A DNA stretch of 12,369 bases, taken from contig JAGLEW010000123.1 in the NCBI GenBank assembly GCA_023144875.1, forward strand, positions 1 through 12,369, in the 5' to 3' direction. Positions within the stretch are counted from its first letter, which is position 1; each line of letters begins with the position of its first letter. The translations under genes were made by a program, and so were the position numbers. The notes beneath the pieces are model-generated. The model saw nothing but the letters and a program-made list of their open reading frames with translations. It had not been told where the DNA came from and did not search any database. Shown here piece after piece: positions 1-7,821 of the stretch. The DNA comes from Methylococcales bacterium. Lineage in GTDB: Bacteria; Pseudomonadota; Gammaproteobacteria; Methylococcales; Methylomonadaceae.

Positions 1-303
1 TATAAAAAACGCATGGGGGAATGGTTGCGAGTGTATGTTAAACGGATACGAGCGGCGGGTATTGATGATGTTCAGCGACAATCCCGAATGAATACGGTCA
101 ACCCTAAGTATGTTTTCCGAAATTATCTGGCGCAATTAGCGATTGATAAAGCCGAGGCAGGCGATTTTTCAATGGTCGAGGAATTATTAGAACTGTTTCG
201 TAAGCCTTATGCTGAACAGCCTGATAAACAACAGTATGCTGAAAAACGTCCTGATTGGGCAAGAACGCGCGCGGGTTGTTCTATGTTGTCGTGTAGTTCG
301 TAA
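1..303 (+). CDS. selO: Protein adenylyltransferase SelO (YdiU/UPF0061), C-terminal fragment
   Basis: This is the last part of a SelO/YdiU pseudokinase, a protein that transfers AMP from ATP to Ser, Thr or Tyr residues of target proteins and is linked to redox stress. The frame is open from base 1, so the gene begins outside the window; the ATG at 13 is internal. The visible part matches the conserved family C terminus: a WLRVYVKRI segment, then MNTVNPKYVFRNYLAQ, then an acidic helix followed by a FRKPYAEQP segment, and finally PDWA and the terminal SCSS. Family members end in CSS, or in USS where selenocysteine is used; here the codon is an ordinary Cys. The stretch just before the end (RTRAGCSML) differs from the usual short acidic linker, giving an extra Cys. 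The kinase-like catalytic core cannot be seen. It converges with the minus-strand gene ending at 312. Confidence 0.93.
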   Translation, partial: YKKRMGEWLRVYVKRIRAAGIDDVQRQSRMNTVNPKYVFRNYLAQLAIDKAEAGDFSMVEELLELFRKPYAEQPDKQQYAEKRPDWARTRAGCSMLSCSS

Positions 304-311
304 TGTATGAC

Positions 312-752
312 CTATTTTTTGTATTGAACCGAATCACCTATATTGTGAATAATAATGTAAGAATAGCTGTATGCGTTTTTTACAATCAACGTGCCATCAT
401 CTCGACGCTTAAGTAGCTTGCAATTTGTTGGATCATAAGAATGATTATAATGAAGAGTTACTTCAACTATACCTCCTACCAGTGTAGAGGTCGGTTTCTC
501 TTTTAATTGATTAAAGTACTTTTTAAACGCCTCTTTTGTCACCTTACTTTCACAGAAATTAATATACTTATTTCCTGATGATAGGATCAAGTAAAAGTCA
601 TCTTTATTTATTACTCCAATGAGACCCTTGATGATGGTATGTCCGTCTACCGACTCAGGAAAGGGTTTTTTGCCGATAGCTTGTGACGTGGTGTAGGAAG
701 CAAGTAGTAGCGCTGTACAAATAGCTAATATTTTCAGGATATGAGTGGACAT
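312..752 (-). CDS. Small exported protein of unknown function
   Basis: I do not recognise this 146-residue protein. It begins with a classic signal peptide: a short polar start, Lys7, a hydrophobic core (about residues 8-19) and a likely signal peptidase I site after Ser-Gln-Ala at residue 25. There is no lipobox Cys, so it is probably released to the periplasm. The mature part is basic and beta-rich, ends in Lys-Lys and has two cysteines (Cys67 and Cys111) that could form a disulfide. I chose the ATG at 752 because a GAGG sequence lies 9 bases upstream and this start clears the upstream gene's stop at 757. Starts at 779 or 773 would overlap that gene and put a charged extension before the signal peptide. 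It is the last gene of the minus-strand string. No fold or function is claimed. Confidence 0.72.
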   Translation of the reverse strand: MSTHILKILAICTALLLASYTTSQAIGKKPFPESVDGHTIIKGLIGVINKDDFYLILSSGNKYINFCESKVTKEAFKKYFNQLKEKPTSTLVGGIVEVTLHYNHSYDPTNCKLLKRRDDGTLIVKNAYSYSYIIIHNIGDSVQYKK

Positions 753-756
753 TTTA

Positions 757-1314
757 TTAGGCCTCAAAGACATTTTCATAAAGTTCTAAAGTATTTAAAG
801 ATAGCGCAATGGAATCTAAACAAAATTGAGCCTCATTTTCTAATAATACTAATTCCCATTGATCGCATCGACGATAAATTTCAACACGAAGACTCTCTTG
901 CGCCACTAAAACATATTCTTCCAAACTGTTTAATTTTCGGTAATCTCTAAATTTTTCAGCACGATCTTTTCGTTCGGTGGAGTCTGATAATACTTCAATA
1001 ATGAGTTTAGGCTCAACATTATAAAGTTCATTATCCGATTTTTCACAGCTCACATGTAAATCAGGGTAATAAAAGACATCATCGCTTTCGGTTAAAATAC
1101 CCACTTTCATATCAGAGCCATACGTTTGACAGGGTGTATCTTTCAAATGAGTCCCCAAAAGAATAGCTAAGTTCATGCTAATAATATTATGCGAGCGTTT
1201 TGCCCCTGCCATTGCAAAAACATCCCCATTTATATATTCATATTTTATGTCGCTGACAAGTTCCCCTTGTAAGTACTCATTAATGCTTATGTTTAATTGT
1301 TTGGCGGTGTTCAT
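757..1314 (-). CDS. Uma2 family (DUF820) endonuclease-fold protein
   Basis: A 185-residue protein of the Uma2/DUF820 family, which has a PD-(D/E)XK-type nuclease fold. The family is very abundant in cyanobacteria and some gammaproteobacteria, and its cellular role is mostly unknown. Family landmarks in order: KYEYINGDVFAMAGA (24-38) with the following SHN, the SDMKV strand (68-71), FYYPDLHVSC (81-90) with Asp85, KLIIEVLSDSTE (103-114) with Glu107, then the Asp117/Lys121 region and LEEYVLV (131-137). Length and motif spacing are normal, so it appears intact. AGGA lies 6 bases before the ATG. It starts 30 bases after the PIN gene and ends 4 bases before the next start, so it is probably co-transcribed with the ATPase-PIN pair. 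It could be an unrelated passenger, as Uma2 genes are often scattered singly. Confidence 0.92.
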   Translation of the reverse strand: MNTAKQLNISINEYLQGELVSDIKYEYINGDVFAMAGAKRSHNIISMNLAILLGTHLKDTPCQTYGSDMKVGILTESDDVFYYPDLHVSCEKSDNELYNVEPKLIIEVLSDSTERKDRAEKFRDYRKLNSLEEYVLVAQESLRVEIYRRCDQWELVLLENEAQFCLDSIALSLNTLELYENVFEA

Positions 1315-1344
1315 TTGGATTCCTACTCATTTAAATTTTATTTA

Positions 1345-1842
1345 TTAAACAAATTTATTGGCTTCAGTATCAGGTTCAAGTCGTTTCAGCGCGGAATCTC
1401 GTGTCCAAATATAAATACAATAATCGTTAGGGTATTTTTTTCGGAGTTTTTTTGCTTCAAGTAAAACAGAAGCATCGGTTAATCCTATTCCTTTAGAAAC
1501 ATATTTTTCAGAAAACTCAACTAATGTTTTTGCTAAAATTTCTACTGTTGCAAAATCTTTGCTAGGAACAATTCTAAATGGGGTTCTTTTTTTAATACTA
1601 TTTTCAACGTGAGAGGCTAATTTTTTAGCAATTTGTTTACGTTGTTCTGAATTTTTTAAATGTGCAATATGATTAGTGAGTTCAAAAATGACAGAAATAG
1701 GAACATATAAGGGATCGTTTTTTACTATGGCTTCTGAAAAACGTTTTTTTACTTCGTTATATCCCTGTTCTGTGGAATATTTATCAATTTTATAAAATTC
1801 GTCTAAATAGCCTGTATCAATCACTAAAATACGCTTTTTCAT
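1345..1842 (-). CDS. PIN-domain nuclease-like protein paired with the upstream ATPase
   Basis: A 165-residue PIN-domain protein. PIN domains are metal-dependent RNases, often toxins or partners of larger complexes. The four acidic positions expected in the active site can be placed: Asp9 in VIDTGYL, Glu54 in the IFELTNH helix, Asp123 in GIGLTDASVLLEA, and Asp149 in IYIWTRDSAL near the end. It is therefore probably catalytic. The start at 1842 is preferred over an in-frame ATG at 1860: a GGAG lies 8 bases upstream, and the ATG overlaps the ATPase stop as ATGA, the usual sign of translational coupling. PIN toxins of VapC type normally follow a small DNA-binding antitoxin; none is present, and the partner is an ATPase instead. 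The assignment rests on motif layout, since PIN sequences diverge strongly. Confidence 0.8.
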   Translation of the reverse strand: MKKRILVIDTGYLDEFYKIDKYSTEQGYNEVKKRFSEAIVKNDPLYVPISVIFELTNHIAHLKNSEQRKQIAKKLASHVENSIKKRTPFRIVPSKDFATVEILAKTLVEFSEKYVSKGIGLTDASVLLEAKKLRKKYPNDYCIYIWTRDSALKRLEPDTEANKFV

Positions 1843-3080
1843 TCCATTGACTCCAACCATTCCAAAGCAATTTTTTTTCTTTCTGCTTCAAATTCAGGGT
1901 CTAGATGTTGTTCAATATAGTTTTTAGCAACGATTGAACCTAAAGACCCCCTTTCTAATAATTCTATAGCATTAGGTAATTCAAAAAGTGGCGTAAGTTT
2001 TGAAGATTGACTTGCTTTATCATAATGACAAACCACTACACAAGCTAATTGTTCATCATTTAACCCATCTAAAGTAGCTGAATTATGCGTGGTGATTAAG
2101 GTATTTAATCTTCGACGATTGCTGGTTTCCCAAATAGCATCAAGCAACACTTTGGTTCTGGAAGCATGAATGCCGTTATCAATTTCTTCAATAATCACTC
2201 GTGAACCTTCAGGGACGGTTTCTAAGGCAGTGAGAATGGCTAAGGCGCGAAGTGTACCGTCCGATAATAATTTGGCATTAATTTTCAACTTATTCTCATA
2301 TTGGAACTCAAAAAGAACGTCATCAGGTGTCTGAATAAAATCAAATTTTATAATAGGTTCTTCAGGAAACTCTTTAATACGTTCTAAAATTTTTTGTAAT
2401 ATATCAGGTGATTTTTGTTGTAAATAATAAAGTACAGATGAAAGATTAGAGCCATTTTTAGATAACTTTATTTGAATTTTATCTTCATAATTTCGCATAA
2501 GATGAGGATGGATATCAAAAACATGTGTTTCAAATTCACGTTCAATACTTTCTTTTAATTTTAATTTTGGGTATATTTTTTTATTTAATAAAAAAGCTAG
2601 TCCCCAACCAATGTAACCAATGGGAGCGCCTCCGATAAGAGCCCCTACTCCCATACCTAAAAGAATTGCAGCATCTTTTTTTATTTCTATTTCATCTGAA
2701 TTTTCATTTGAAAATATTAAGGTGTCATTAATAAAACCCCGCGATTCAGATTTAATATAACGATTAATAGTTAGTTCACTAATATATTTAAATTTATCTA
2801 TTTTATTATTAAGTTTATTTGAATATTCAAAACCCATCGAAACTTTTTTTTCTCCCTTTTTCAAACATCCCTTTAAACCACCTCGAATCTCAAATTTGCT
2901 TCTCCGACCAAGGTCAGAAATATCGTCTATTAACCGACCTTTAATCAGCTCAGCTAATAACTCCACTCCCTCAATTAGATTCGATTTCCCAGATCCATTG
3001 CGCCCAATCAGCAACGTCATCGGTTTCGATAAATCAATTTCAACATCTGCAAAATTTTTAAAATTCTTAAAGGTGTGCAT
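1839..3080 (-). CDS. RecF/OLD-like AAA ATPase (AAA_21 type) with internal hydrophobic insert
   Basis: A 413-residue ABC/SMC-type ATPase of the AAA_21/AAA_15 group, common in phage-defence and retron-like systems. Near the N terminus, a short NFADVEIDL strand leads to Walker A GRNGSGKS (26-33). The second lobe has the LSDGT signature (272-276), Walker B VIIEEID (295-301) and a switch His332 in ITTHNSATLDGL. The middle (about 60-250) replaces the coiled coil of SMC proteins. It contains a glycine-rich hydrophobic stretch at 137-165 that could insert in or lie on a membrane. The start at 3080 is fixed by an in-frame stop just upstream and an AGGA in front. No TOPRIM domain follows, so it is not a full OLD nuclease; the nuclease role probably falls to the coupled PIN protein. 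It starts 30 bases after metH. The ATPase call is firm; the biological role is inferred. Confidence 0.88.
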   Translation of the reverse strand: MHTFKNFKNFADVEIDLSKPMTLLIGRNGSGKSNLIEGVELLAELIKGRLIDDISDLGRRSKFEIRGGLKGCLKKGEKKVSMGFEYSNKLNNKIDKFKYISELTINRYIKSESRGFINDTLIFSNENSDEIEIKKDAAILLGMGVGALIGGAPIGYIGWGLAFLLNKKIYPKLKLKESIEREFETHVFDIHPHLMRNYEDKIQIKLSKNGSNLSSVLYYLQQKSPDILQKILERIKEFPEEPIIKFDFIQTPDDVLFEFQYENKLKINAKLLSDGTLRALAILTALETVPEGSRVIIEEIDNGIHASRTKVLLDAIWETSNRRRLNTLITTHNSATLDGLNDEQLACVVVCHYDKASQSSKLTPLFELPNAIELLERGSLGSIVAKNYIEQHLDPEFEAERKKIALEWLESME

Positions 3081-3110
3081 TATTTATCCTAAAATTTGGA
3101 AGTATATACA

Positions 3111-6100
3111 TTAATGATGCAAATGCGCCGATAACCAACGTCGTGCAACTTCTTCGGTTAAATTTTTCCGTTGCGCATAATCGCTTAATTGATCCTCTGC
3201 AATTTTACCCACATTAAAATATCGTGCCTCTGGGTGCGCAAAATACCAACCACTGACCGCCGCTGTCGGAGTCATCGCATACGACTCGGTTAATTCAATC
3301 CCTGTATTTTCTGTGACGTTTAACAGCTCAAATAATTTGGCTTTTTCGGTGTGATCAGGGCAGGCAGGATAACCAGGAGCTGGACGAATGCCTTGGTAAT
3401 CTTCTTTAATTAACGCGTCATTATTTTGCGTTTCATCGTTTGCATAACCCCAGTGCGTGATTCTTACCTGTTGATGTAAATATTCGGCAAACGCTTCAGC
3501 AAGTCTATCCGCTAAGGCTTTGAGCATAATTGAACTGTAATCGTCATGATCTTGGGCAAACTCAGCCAGTTTAGTTTCTATACCAACACCTGTGGTGACC
3601 GCAAAGCCGCCGATATAATCAAGTTCATTTGAATCAGCAGGGGCAATAAAATCGGCTAAACAATAATTGGCTTGCCCTGGAGGCTTGACATTTTGTTGAC
3701 GTAAATGATGTAAAGTTTCGAGTTTTTCGGTTTTATTTTCATTGGTATACAGCAAAATATCATCGCCTTGACTATTTGCGGGGAAAAACCCAATCACGCC
3801 GTGAGCGGTTAGCCACTTTTCGGTAATAATTTTATCCAGCATGATGTTTGCATCGCTAAATAAGTTTTGTGCTTCTTTGCCAATGATAGGATCATTAAAA
3901 ATTTTAGGGTAACGGCCTGATAATTCCCATGTTTGAAAAAAGGGACTCCAATCAATATATTCAGCCAATGTCGCCAATGAAACATCCTCAATCACCTTTA
4001 CCCCTAAAAAATCAGGTTTGACATAATGGCTATTTTCTAGCGAATGTTTATTCGCTCTGGCGGTGGTTAAATCATGTTGTTGAATCTTCGCCTTACGGCC
4101 TTTATGACGTTCTCGAACCTTTTCATAGTCGCTGTGAATGTCGTTAACGTAGGCTTCTTTTAATTCGTTACTGAGTAAATTACTCACCACGCCAACACTG
4201 CGCGAGGCATCGGTGACATAAATACTTGAGCCTGTATAATTGGGTTCAATTTTAACCGCGGTATGCGCTTTTGAGGTGGTTGCACCGCCAATTAATAACG
4301 GAATATCAAAACCTTGGCGTTGCATTTCTTTGGCAACATGCACCATTTCATCCAATGAGGGTGTGATTAAACCACTGAGGCCAATCACATCAACCTTGTG
4401 TTCACGCGCGGCTTTTAAAATGGTATCGGCAGGTACCATCACGCCTAAATCAATCACTTCATAATTGTTACATTGTAATACCACGCCGACAATATTTTTA
4501 CCAATATCATGCACATCGCCTTTCACGGTTGCCATGAGAATTTTGCCATTACTGCTGATTTCACCGTCTTTTTCCGCTTCCATATACGGCATTAAATACG
4601 CCACCGCTTTTTTCATGACGCGGGCGGATTTTACCACTTGCGGTAAAAACATTTTTCCTTCGCCAAATAAATCCCCTACCACATTCATGCCATCCATAAG
4701 CGCCCCTTCAATCACATGCAAGGTTTTTTCAGACACTAAGCGTGCGGCTTCGGCATCTTCTTCGACATAATCGGCAATGCCTTTGACTAAAGCATGTTCT
4801 AAGCGTTTATTGACATCCCATGTGCGCCATTCAAGGTTTTCTTTTTTAGTAGCTGTAGTGCCATCACCGCGATAATTTTCGGCTAATTCTAATAATTTTT
4901 CCGTGCCTTCTTTATCTTTATTTAAGACCACATGTTCAACCGCCTCGCGTAAAGCGGGGGGAATATCGGCGTAAATAGCAAGCTGTCCTGCGTTAACAAT
5001 TCCCATATCCATACCTGCTTGAATCGCATGATATAAAAACACCGCATGAATCGCTTCACGAACGGGGTTGTTGCCACGAAATGAAAACGATACGTTGGAT
5101 ACGCCGCCTGAAATCATCGCATGAGGCAATCTTTGTTTAATTTCTCGGGTGGCTTCAATAAAATCGACCCCATAATTATTATGCTCATCAATCCCTGTGG
5201 CAATTGCAAAAATATTGGGGTCAAAAATAATATCTTCGGGCGGAAATCCGACTTGTTCGGTGAGGATTTTATAGGCTCGGGTGCAAATTTCTATTTTTCG
5301 GGCTTCTGTGTCGGCTTGTCCTGTTTCATCAAAGGCCATCACAATGGCTGCCGCGCCATAACGACGAATTAATTTGGCTTGTTTGATGAAGTTGGCTTCG
5401 CCTTCTTTGATGGAAATCGAATTCACCACGCCTTTGCCTTGAATACATTTTAAGCCCGCTTCTAAAATATCCCACTTAGAAGAATCAATCATGATTGGGA
5501 CTTTGGCAATATCGGGCTCGGCGGCAATTAAATGTAAAAAACGTACCATCGCGGCTTTTGACTCCAACATGCCTTCATCCATGTTGATGTCGATAATTTG
5601 GGCCCCATTTGCGACTTGATCGCGCGCAACCTCTAAAGCGGTTTCATAGTCTTCTGCAATGATGAGGCGTTTGAAGCGTGCCGAGCCTGTAATATTTGTA
5701 CGTTCACCAATATTGACAAACAAGCTCTCTTTCGCAATGCTCATCGGCTCTAAGCCTGCCAAATGGCATTGTATGTCTAAGTCAGGGGCTTTTCTGGGCG
5801 GGTATTTTTCGACGGCGGCGACAATCGCTTTAATGTAGGCAGGGGAGGTGCCACAACAGCCCCCAATAATATTTAAATAGCCATTTTTCGCCCAGTCACC
5901 AATTTCTGCCGCCATTTGTTCAGGGGTTTCATCGTACTCACCAAATTCATTGGGAAGACCTGCGTTTGGGTGTGCGGAAATGTGGACATTAGCAATGCTG
6001 GAGAGTTCGTCAATATATTGGCGTAATTCAGTGGCTCCTAAGGCGCAGTTAAAGCCGATAGAAATAGGTTCAATATGGCGCAATGAATACCAAAATGCGG

Positions 6101-6782
6101 CGGCAGTTTGTCCCGATAAGGTGCGTCCTGAAGCATCGGTAATGGTGCCTGAAATCATCACAGGGTATTTTTTACCGATGGTTTCAAAAACGTGGGTGAC
6201 GGCAAAAATAGCCGCTTTGGCATTTAAGGTATCAAACACGGTTTCGATTAAAATAATATCCGCGCCCCCTTCAATTAAGCCTGTGGTGGCTTCGGTGTAT
6301 GCGGTGACTAAATCATCAAAATGAATGTTACGAAACCCTGGGTCATTAACATCAGGGGACATGGAGGCGGTACGATTGGTAGGGCCTAAAACGCCTGCGA
6401 CAAAACGGGGTTTATTAGGATTGGTTGCGGTGATTTCAGTACAGGCTTCTTTCGCTATGCGTGCTGATTCCCGATTAATTTCATAGGCTAACGACTCCAT
6501 TGAGTAATCTGCCATCGCAATGGTGGTTGCATTGAAGGTATTGGTTTCAACGATGTCCGCGCCTGCGTCTAAATAGGCGGTGTGAATCGCTTTAATAATG
6601 TTTGGTTGCGTTAAAGATAATAAATCATTGTTGCCTTTTAGGTCACTTTGCCAGTCTTTAAACCGATCCCCTCGATAATCCGCCTCTTGCAGTTGATAGT
6701 TCTGGATCATAGTCCCCATTGCGCCATCTAAGAATAAGATACGTTTGGTTAACTGCTTTTTTAGTAATTGCTGTGTGTTCAT
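3111..6782 (-). CDS. metH: Cobalamin-dependent methionine synthase MetH
   Basis: Transfers a methyl group from 5-methyltetrahydrofolate through cobalamin to homocysteine, making methionine and tetrahydrofolate in the cytoplasm. At 1223 residues it is nearly the same length as E. coli MetH (1227) and has all modules in order. The homocysteine domain (about 1-330) has zinc ligands Cys246, Cys309 and Cys310 in GFNCALG and GGCCGTSP. The folate domain (about 350-610) includes NIGERTNITGS, followed by the cap (about 650-740). The cobalamin domain has DVHDIGKN with axial His758. The reactivation domain (about 925-1223) has the AdoMet-binding RPAPGYPACPDHTEK region (1133-1147). No key residue is missing. 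The start agrees with the family N terminus, although no good ribosome-binding site precedes it. It is divergent from the DUF2970 gene, with about 100 bases between them. No terminator separates it from the ATPase gene, so read-through is likely. Confidence 0.98.
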   Translation of the reverse strand: MNTQQLLKKQLTKRILFLDGAMGTMIQNYQLQEADYRGDRFKDWQSDLKGNNDLLSLTQPNIIKAIHTAYLDAGADIVETNTFNATTIAMADYSMESLAYEINRESARIAKEACTEITATNPNKPRFVAGVLGPTNRTASMSPDVNDPGFRNIHFDDLVTAYTEATTGLIEGGADIILIETVFDTLNAKAAIFAVTHVFETIGKKYPVMISGTITDASGRTLSGQTAAAFWYSLRHIEPISIGFNCALGATELRQYIDELSSIANVHISAHPNAGLPNEFGEYDETPEQMAAEIGDWAKNGYLNIIGGCCGTSPAYIKAIVAAVEKYPPRKAPDLDIQCHLAGLEPMSIAKESLFVNIGERTNITGSARFKRLIIAEDYETALEVARDQVANGAQIIDINMDEGMLESKAAMVRFLHLIAAEPDIAKVPIMIDSSKWDILEAGLKCIQGKGVVNSISIKEGEANFIKQAKLIRRYGAAAIVMAFDETGQADTEARKIEICTRAYKILTEQVGFPPEDIIFDPNIFAIATGIDEHNNYGVDFIEATREIKQRLPHAMISGGVSNVSFSFRGNNPVREAIHAVFLYHAIQAGMDMGIVNAGQLAIYADIPPALREAVEHVVLNKDKEGTEKLLELAENYRGDGTTATKKENLEWRTWDVNKRLEHALVKGIADYVEEDAEAARLVSEKTLHVIEGALMDGMNVVGDLFGEGKMFLPQVVKSARVMKKAVAYLMPYMEAEKDGEISSNGKILMATVKGDVHDIGKNIVGVVLQCNNYEVIDLGVMVPADTILKAAREHKVDVIGLSGLITPSLDEMVHVAKEMQRQGFDIPLLIGGATTSKAHTAVKIEPNYTGSSIYVTDASRSVGVVSNLLSNELKEAYVNDIHSDYEKVRERHKGRKAKIQQHDLTTARANKHSLENSHYVKPDFLGVKVIEDVSLATLAEYIDWSPFFQTWELSGRYPKIFNDPIIGKEAQNLFSDANIMLDKIITEKWLTAHGVIGFFPANSQGDDILLYTNENKTEKLETLHHLRQQNVKPPGQANYCLADFIAPADSNELDYIGGFAVTTGVGIETKLAEFAQDHDDYSSIMLKALADRLAEAFAEYLHQQVRITHWGYANDETQNNDALIKEDYQGIRPAPGYPACPDHTEKAKLFELLNVTENTGIELTESYAMTPTAAVSGWYFAHPEARYFNVGKIAEDQLSDYAQRKNLTEEVARRWLSAHLHH

Positions 6783-6822
6783 AAGCGTAAAATTCGACGG
6801 AATAAGAGGTGAGAGTCAAAGG

Positions 6823-6852
6823 TTGTGTTAAAAGTTTAGTAGAGTATATTAT
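6823..6852 (+). promoter_or_regulatory. Possible promoter of the DUF2970 gene
   Basis: A TTGTGT (6823-6828) lies 18 bases before TATTAT (6847-6852), or 16 before the overlapping TATATT, about 35 bases ahead of the GTG start. The -10 region is good; the -35 match is only three of six, so this is a weak prediction. The metH promoter must lie in the same short divergent region on the other strand, but I could not place it with confidence. Confidence 0.3.
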
Positions 6853-6885
6853 AGTCGTCTAATGTTAATTTTAAGGAGAGAGACT

Positions 6886-7071
6886 GTGTCGAAACCGACT
6901 TTTTTTCAAATCGTTAAAAGTGTTTTTTCTGCCTTTATAGGGATACAAAGCAAGGCAAATAGAACCCAAGATTTTGCGGGTGGTAGCCCAAGTAGTTATA
7001 TTTTTGTGGGTATTGGATTCACTCTTTTATTTATTTTTGTGATTATTGCGGTTGTGAATTTAGTGGTGTAA
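6886..7071 (+). CDS. DUF2970 family small membrane protein
   Basis: A 61-residue protein matching the DUF2970 family found in beta- and gammaproteobacteria. Its function is unknown. The family pattern is visible: KPTFFQIVKSVFSAFIGIQS near the start, then a charged NRTQDF segment, a GGSPSSYIFVG turn, and one C-terminal transmembrane helix (about residues 40-60). The GTG at 6886 is chosen over the in-frame ATG at 6862. A strong AAGGAG (6873-6878) sits 7 bases before the GTG, and the extra residues from the ATG start (MLILRRET) would be translated straight through that ribosome-binding site and are not part of the family. It is a single-gene unit closed by the hairpin at 7082-7110. Confidence 0.87.
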   Translation: MSKPTFFQIVKSVFSAFIGIQSKANRTQDFAGGSPSSYIFVGIGFTLLFIFVIIAVVNLVV

Positions 7072-7081
7072 GGTTTCATAA

Positions 7082-7110
7082 AAAAGCCCAAGCAATGTAC
7101 TTGGGCTTTT
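7082..7110. terminator. Bidirectional intrinsic terminator
   Basis: A perfect 11-bp inverted repeat (AAAAGCCCAAG / CTTGGGCTTTT) with a 7-base loop. Each arm ends in an A/T run, so the RNA has a U tract in both directions. It lies between two convergent genes, 10 bases after the DUF2970 stop and 18 bases beyond the stop of the minus-strand membrane protein, and probably ends both transcripts. Confidence 0.9.
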
Positions 7111-7128
7111 AGGTCTAAAGGTGTAAGG

Positions 7129-7632
7129 CTATTCTTTAGAGTCGCTACTGCTTTCTTCTTGAGATGTACTTGATGCTTGCGTTACTGATGCATTTGCTTC
7201 TTGATCGCTGGTTTTAAAACTATCACCAATAGCGATAAAGGTTTCTTTAATGCCACCAAAGAGCGCCATAAAACCAAAAGGTTGTTTTAGCATGAAAACT
7301 AATCGAGCGAATGCGATGACAAAAAATGGAGTGATCCACGGAATAATTTCAAATAAAATTCCGATTAAGTTACCGCCTGTTCCTGATTGAAGTCCTGCTG
7401 TATCACTGTTATCACGTGAATTTAAGCCACCTGCATTATCGTATGCATCGCTGACATCACCATCAAAAAATTCAATGATACTCGCATTGACAGACATCAT
7501 AAAAAATTGTACGACGAGAAAGGTGATGATGCTGCCTAAAACCCAATAAAAAGTATGCCCTGTTTTGGCTTCTCTTGCTGTTCTAAAGATCCATATTGCT
7601 ATTAAGATGGATATTATTCCTCCGAAAACCAT
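7129..7632 (-). CDS. Membrane protein of unknown function with Ser-rich tail
   Basis: I do not recognise this 167-residue protein. It has three likely membrane helices, at about residues 3-16, 29-49 and 87-114. A polar, Asp/Asn/Gly-rich loop (56-86) separates the second and third. After the third helix comes a short basic/aromatic region (LKQPFGFMALFGG), then an acidic, Ser/Gln/Glu-rich low-complexity tail from about 142 to the end. There is no cleavable signal peptide. The ATG at 7632 is supported by AAGAGG about 8 bases upstream. It is a single gene on its strand, sharing the 7082-7110 terminator with the DUF2970 gene. Its helices and loops suggest an inner-membrane anchor or assembly factor, but nothing in the sequence assigns a role. 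Confidence 0.75.
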   Translation of the reverse strand: MVFGGIISILIAIWIFRTAREAKTGHTFYWVLGSIITFLVVQFFMMSVNASIIEFFDGDVSDAYDNAGGLNSRDNSDTAGLQSGTGGNLIGILFEIIPWITPFFVIAFARLVFMLKQPFGFMALFGGIKETFIAIGDSFKTSDQEANASVTQASSTSQEESSSDSKE

Positions 7633-7712
7633 TTTTTTACCTCTTGTTATTTTTTTATAAAAATATTTAAATTTATAAAGTTGTCTTTAATAGATTTAAG
7701 TGATTTAGTGCC

Positions 7713-7777
7713 AGAAAATCATCCAAAATCAGGGAAGTTTCACTGATTCAGACTGTTATGGTGCTGCTTGATTTTCT
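7713..7777. repeat. Nested inverted repeats (possible RNA structure)
   Basis: A perfect 9-bp inverted repeat (AGAAAATCA at 7713-7721, TGATTTTCT at 7769-7777) encloses a smaller 6-bp hairpin (AATCAG at 7727-7732, CTGATT at 7743-7748, 10-base loop). The stems are AT-rich and no U tract follows, so this is not a typical terminator. It may be a protein-binding site or folded RNA, or it may be chance in AT-rich DNA. Confidence 0.35.
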
Positions 7778-7821
7778 TACTTTCCTTCTTACCTGTTCAG
7801 TTTAATCTACACAAGGGGATT

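Noticed and set aside
741..950. Plus-strand open frame across the Uma2 / exported protein junction
   Set aside because: It runs antisense to two better supported genes and has no domain or start signal.
1345..1842. Classical VapBC toxin-antitoxin pair
   Set aside because: There is no small DNA-binding antitoxin gene next to the PIN gene; the coupled partner is a 413-residue ATPase.
4240..4770. Open frames on the plus strand inside metH (also 5121-5372 and 5950-6324)
   Set aside because: They lie wholly opposite a well-matched MetH coding sequence, have no ribosome-binding sites and no recognisable protein features.
6783..6885. Cobalamin or SAM riboswitch upstream of metH
   Set aside because: Only about 100 bases separate metH from the divergent gene, and no B12-box or SAM-type helix pattern was seen.
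7699..7715. Sigma-54 promoter-like CTGGCAC on the minus strand ahead of the 7632 gene
   Set aside because: The GG element is present, but the expected GC ten bases later is CT, and the TTGC block is missing.
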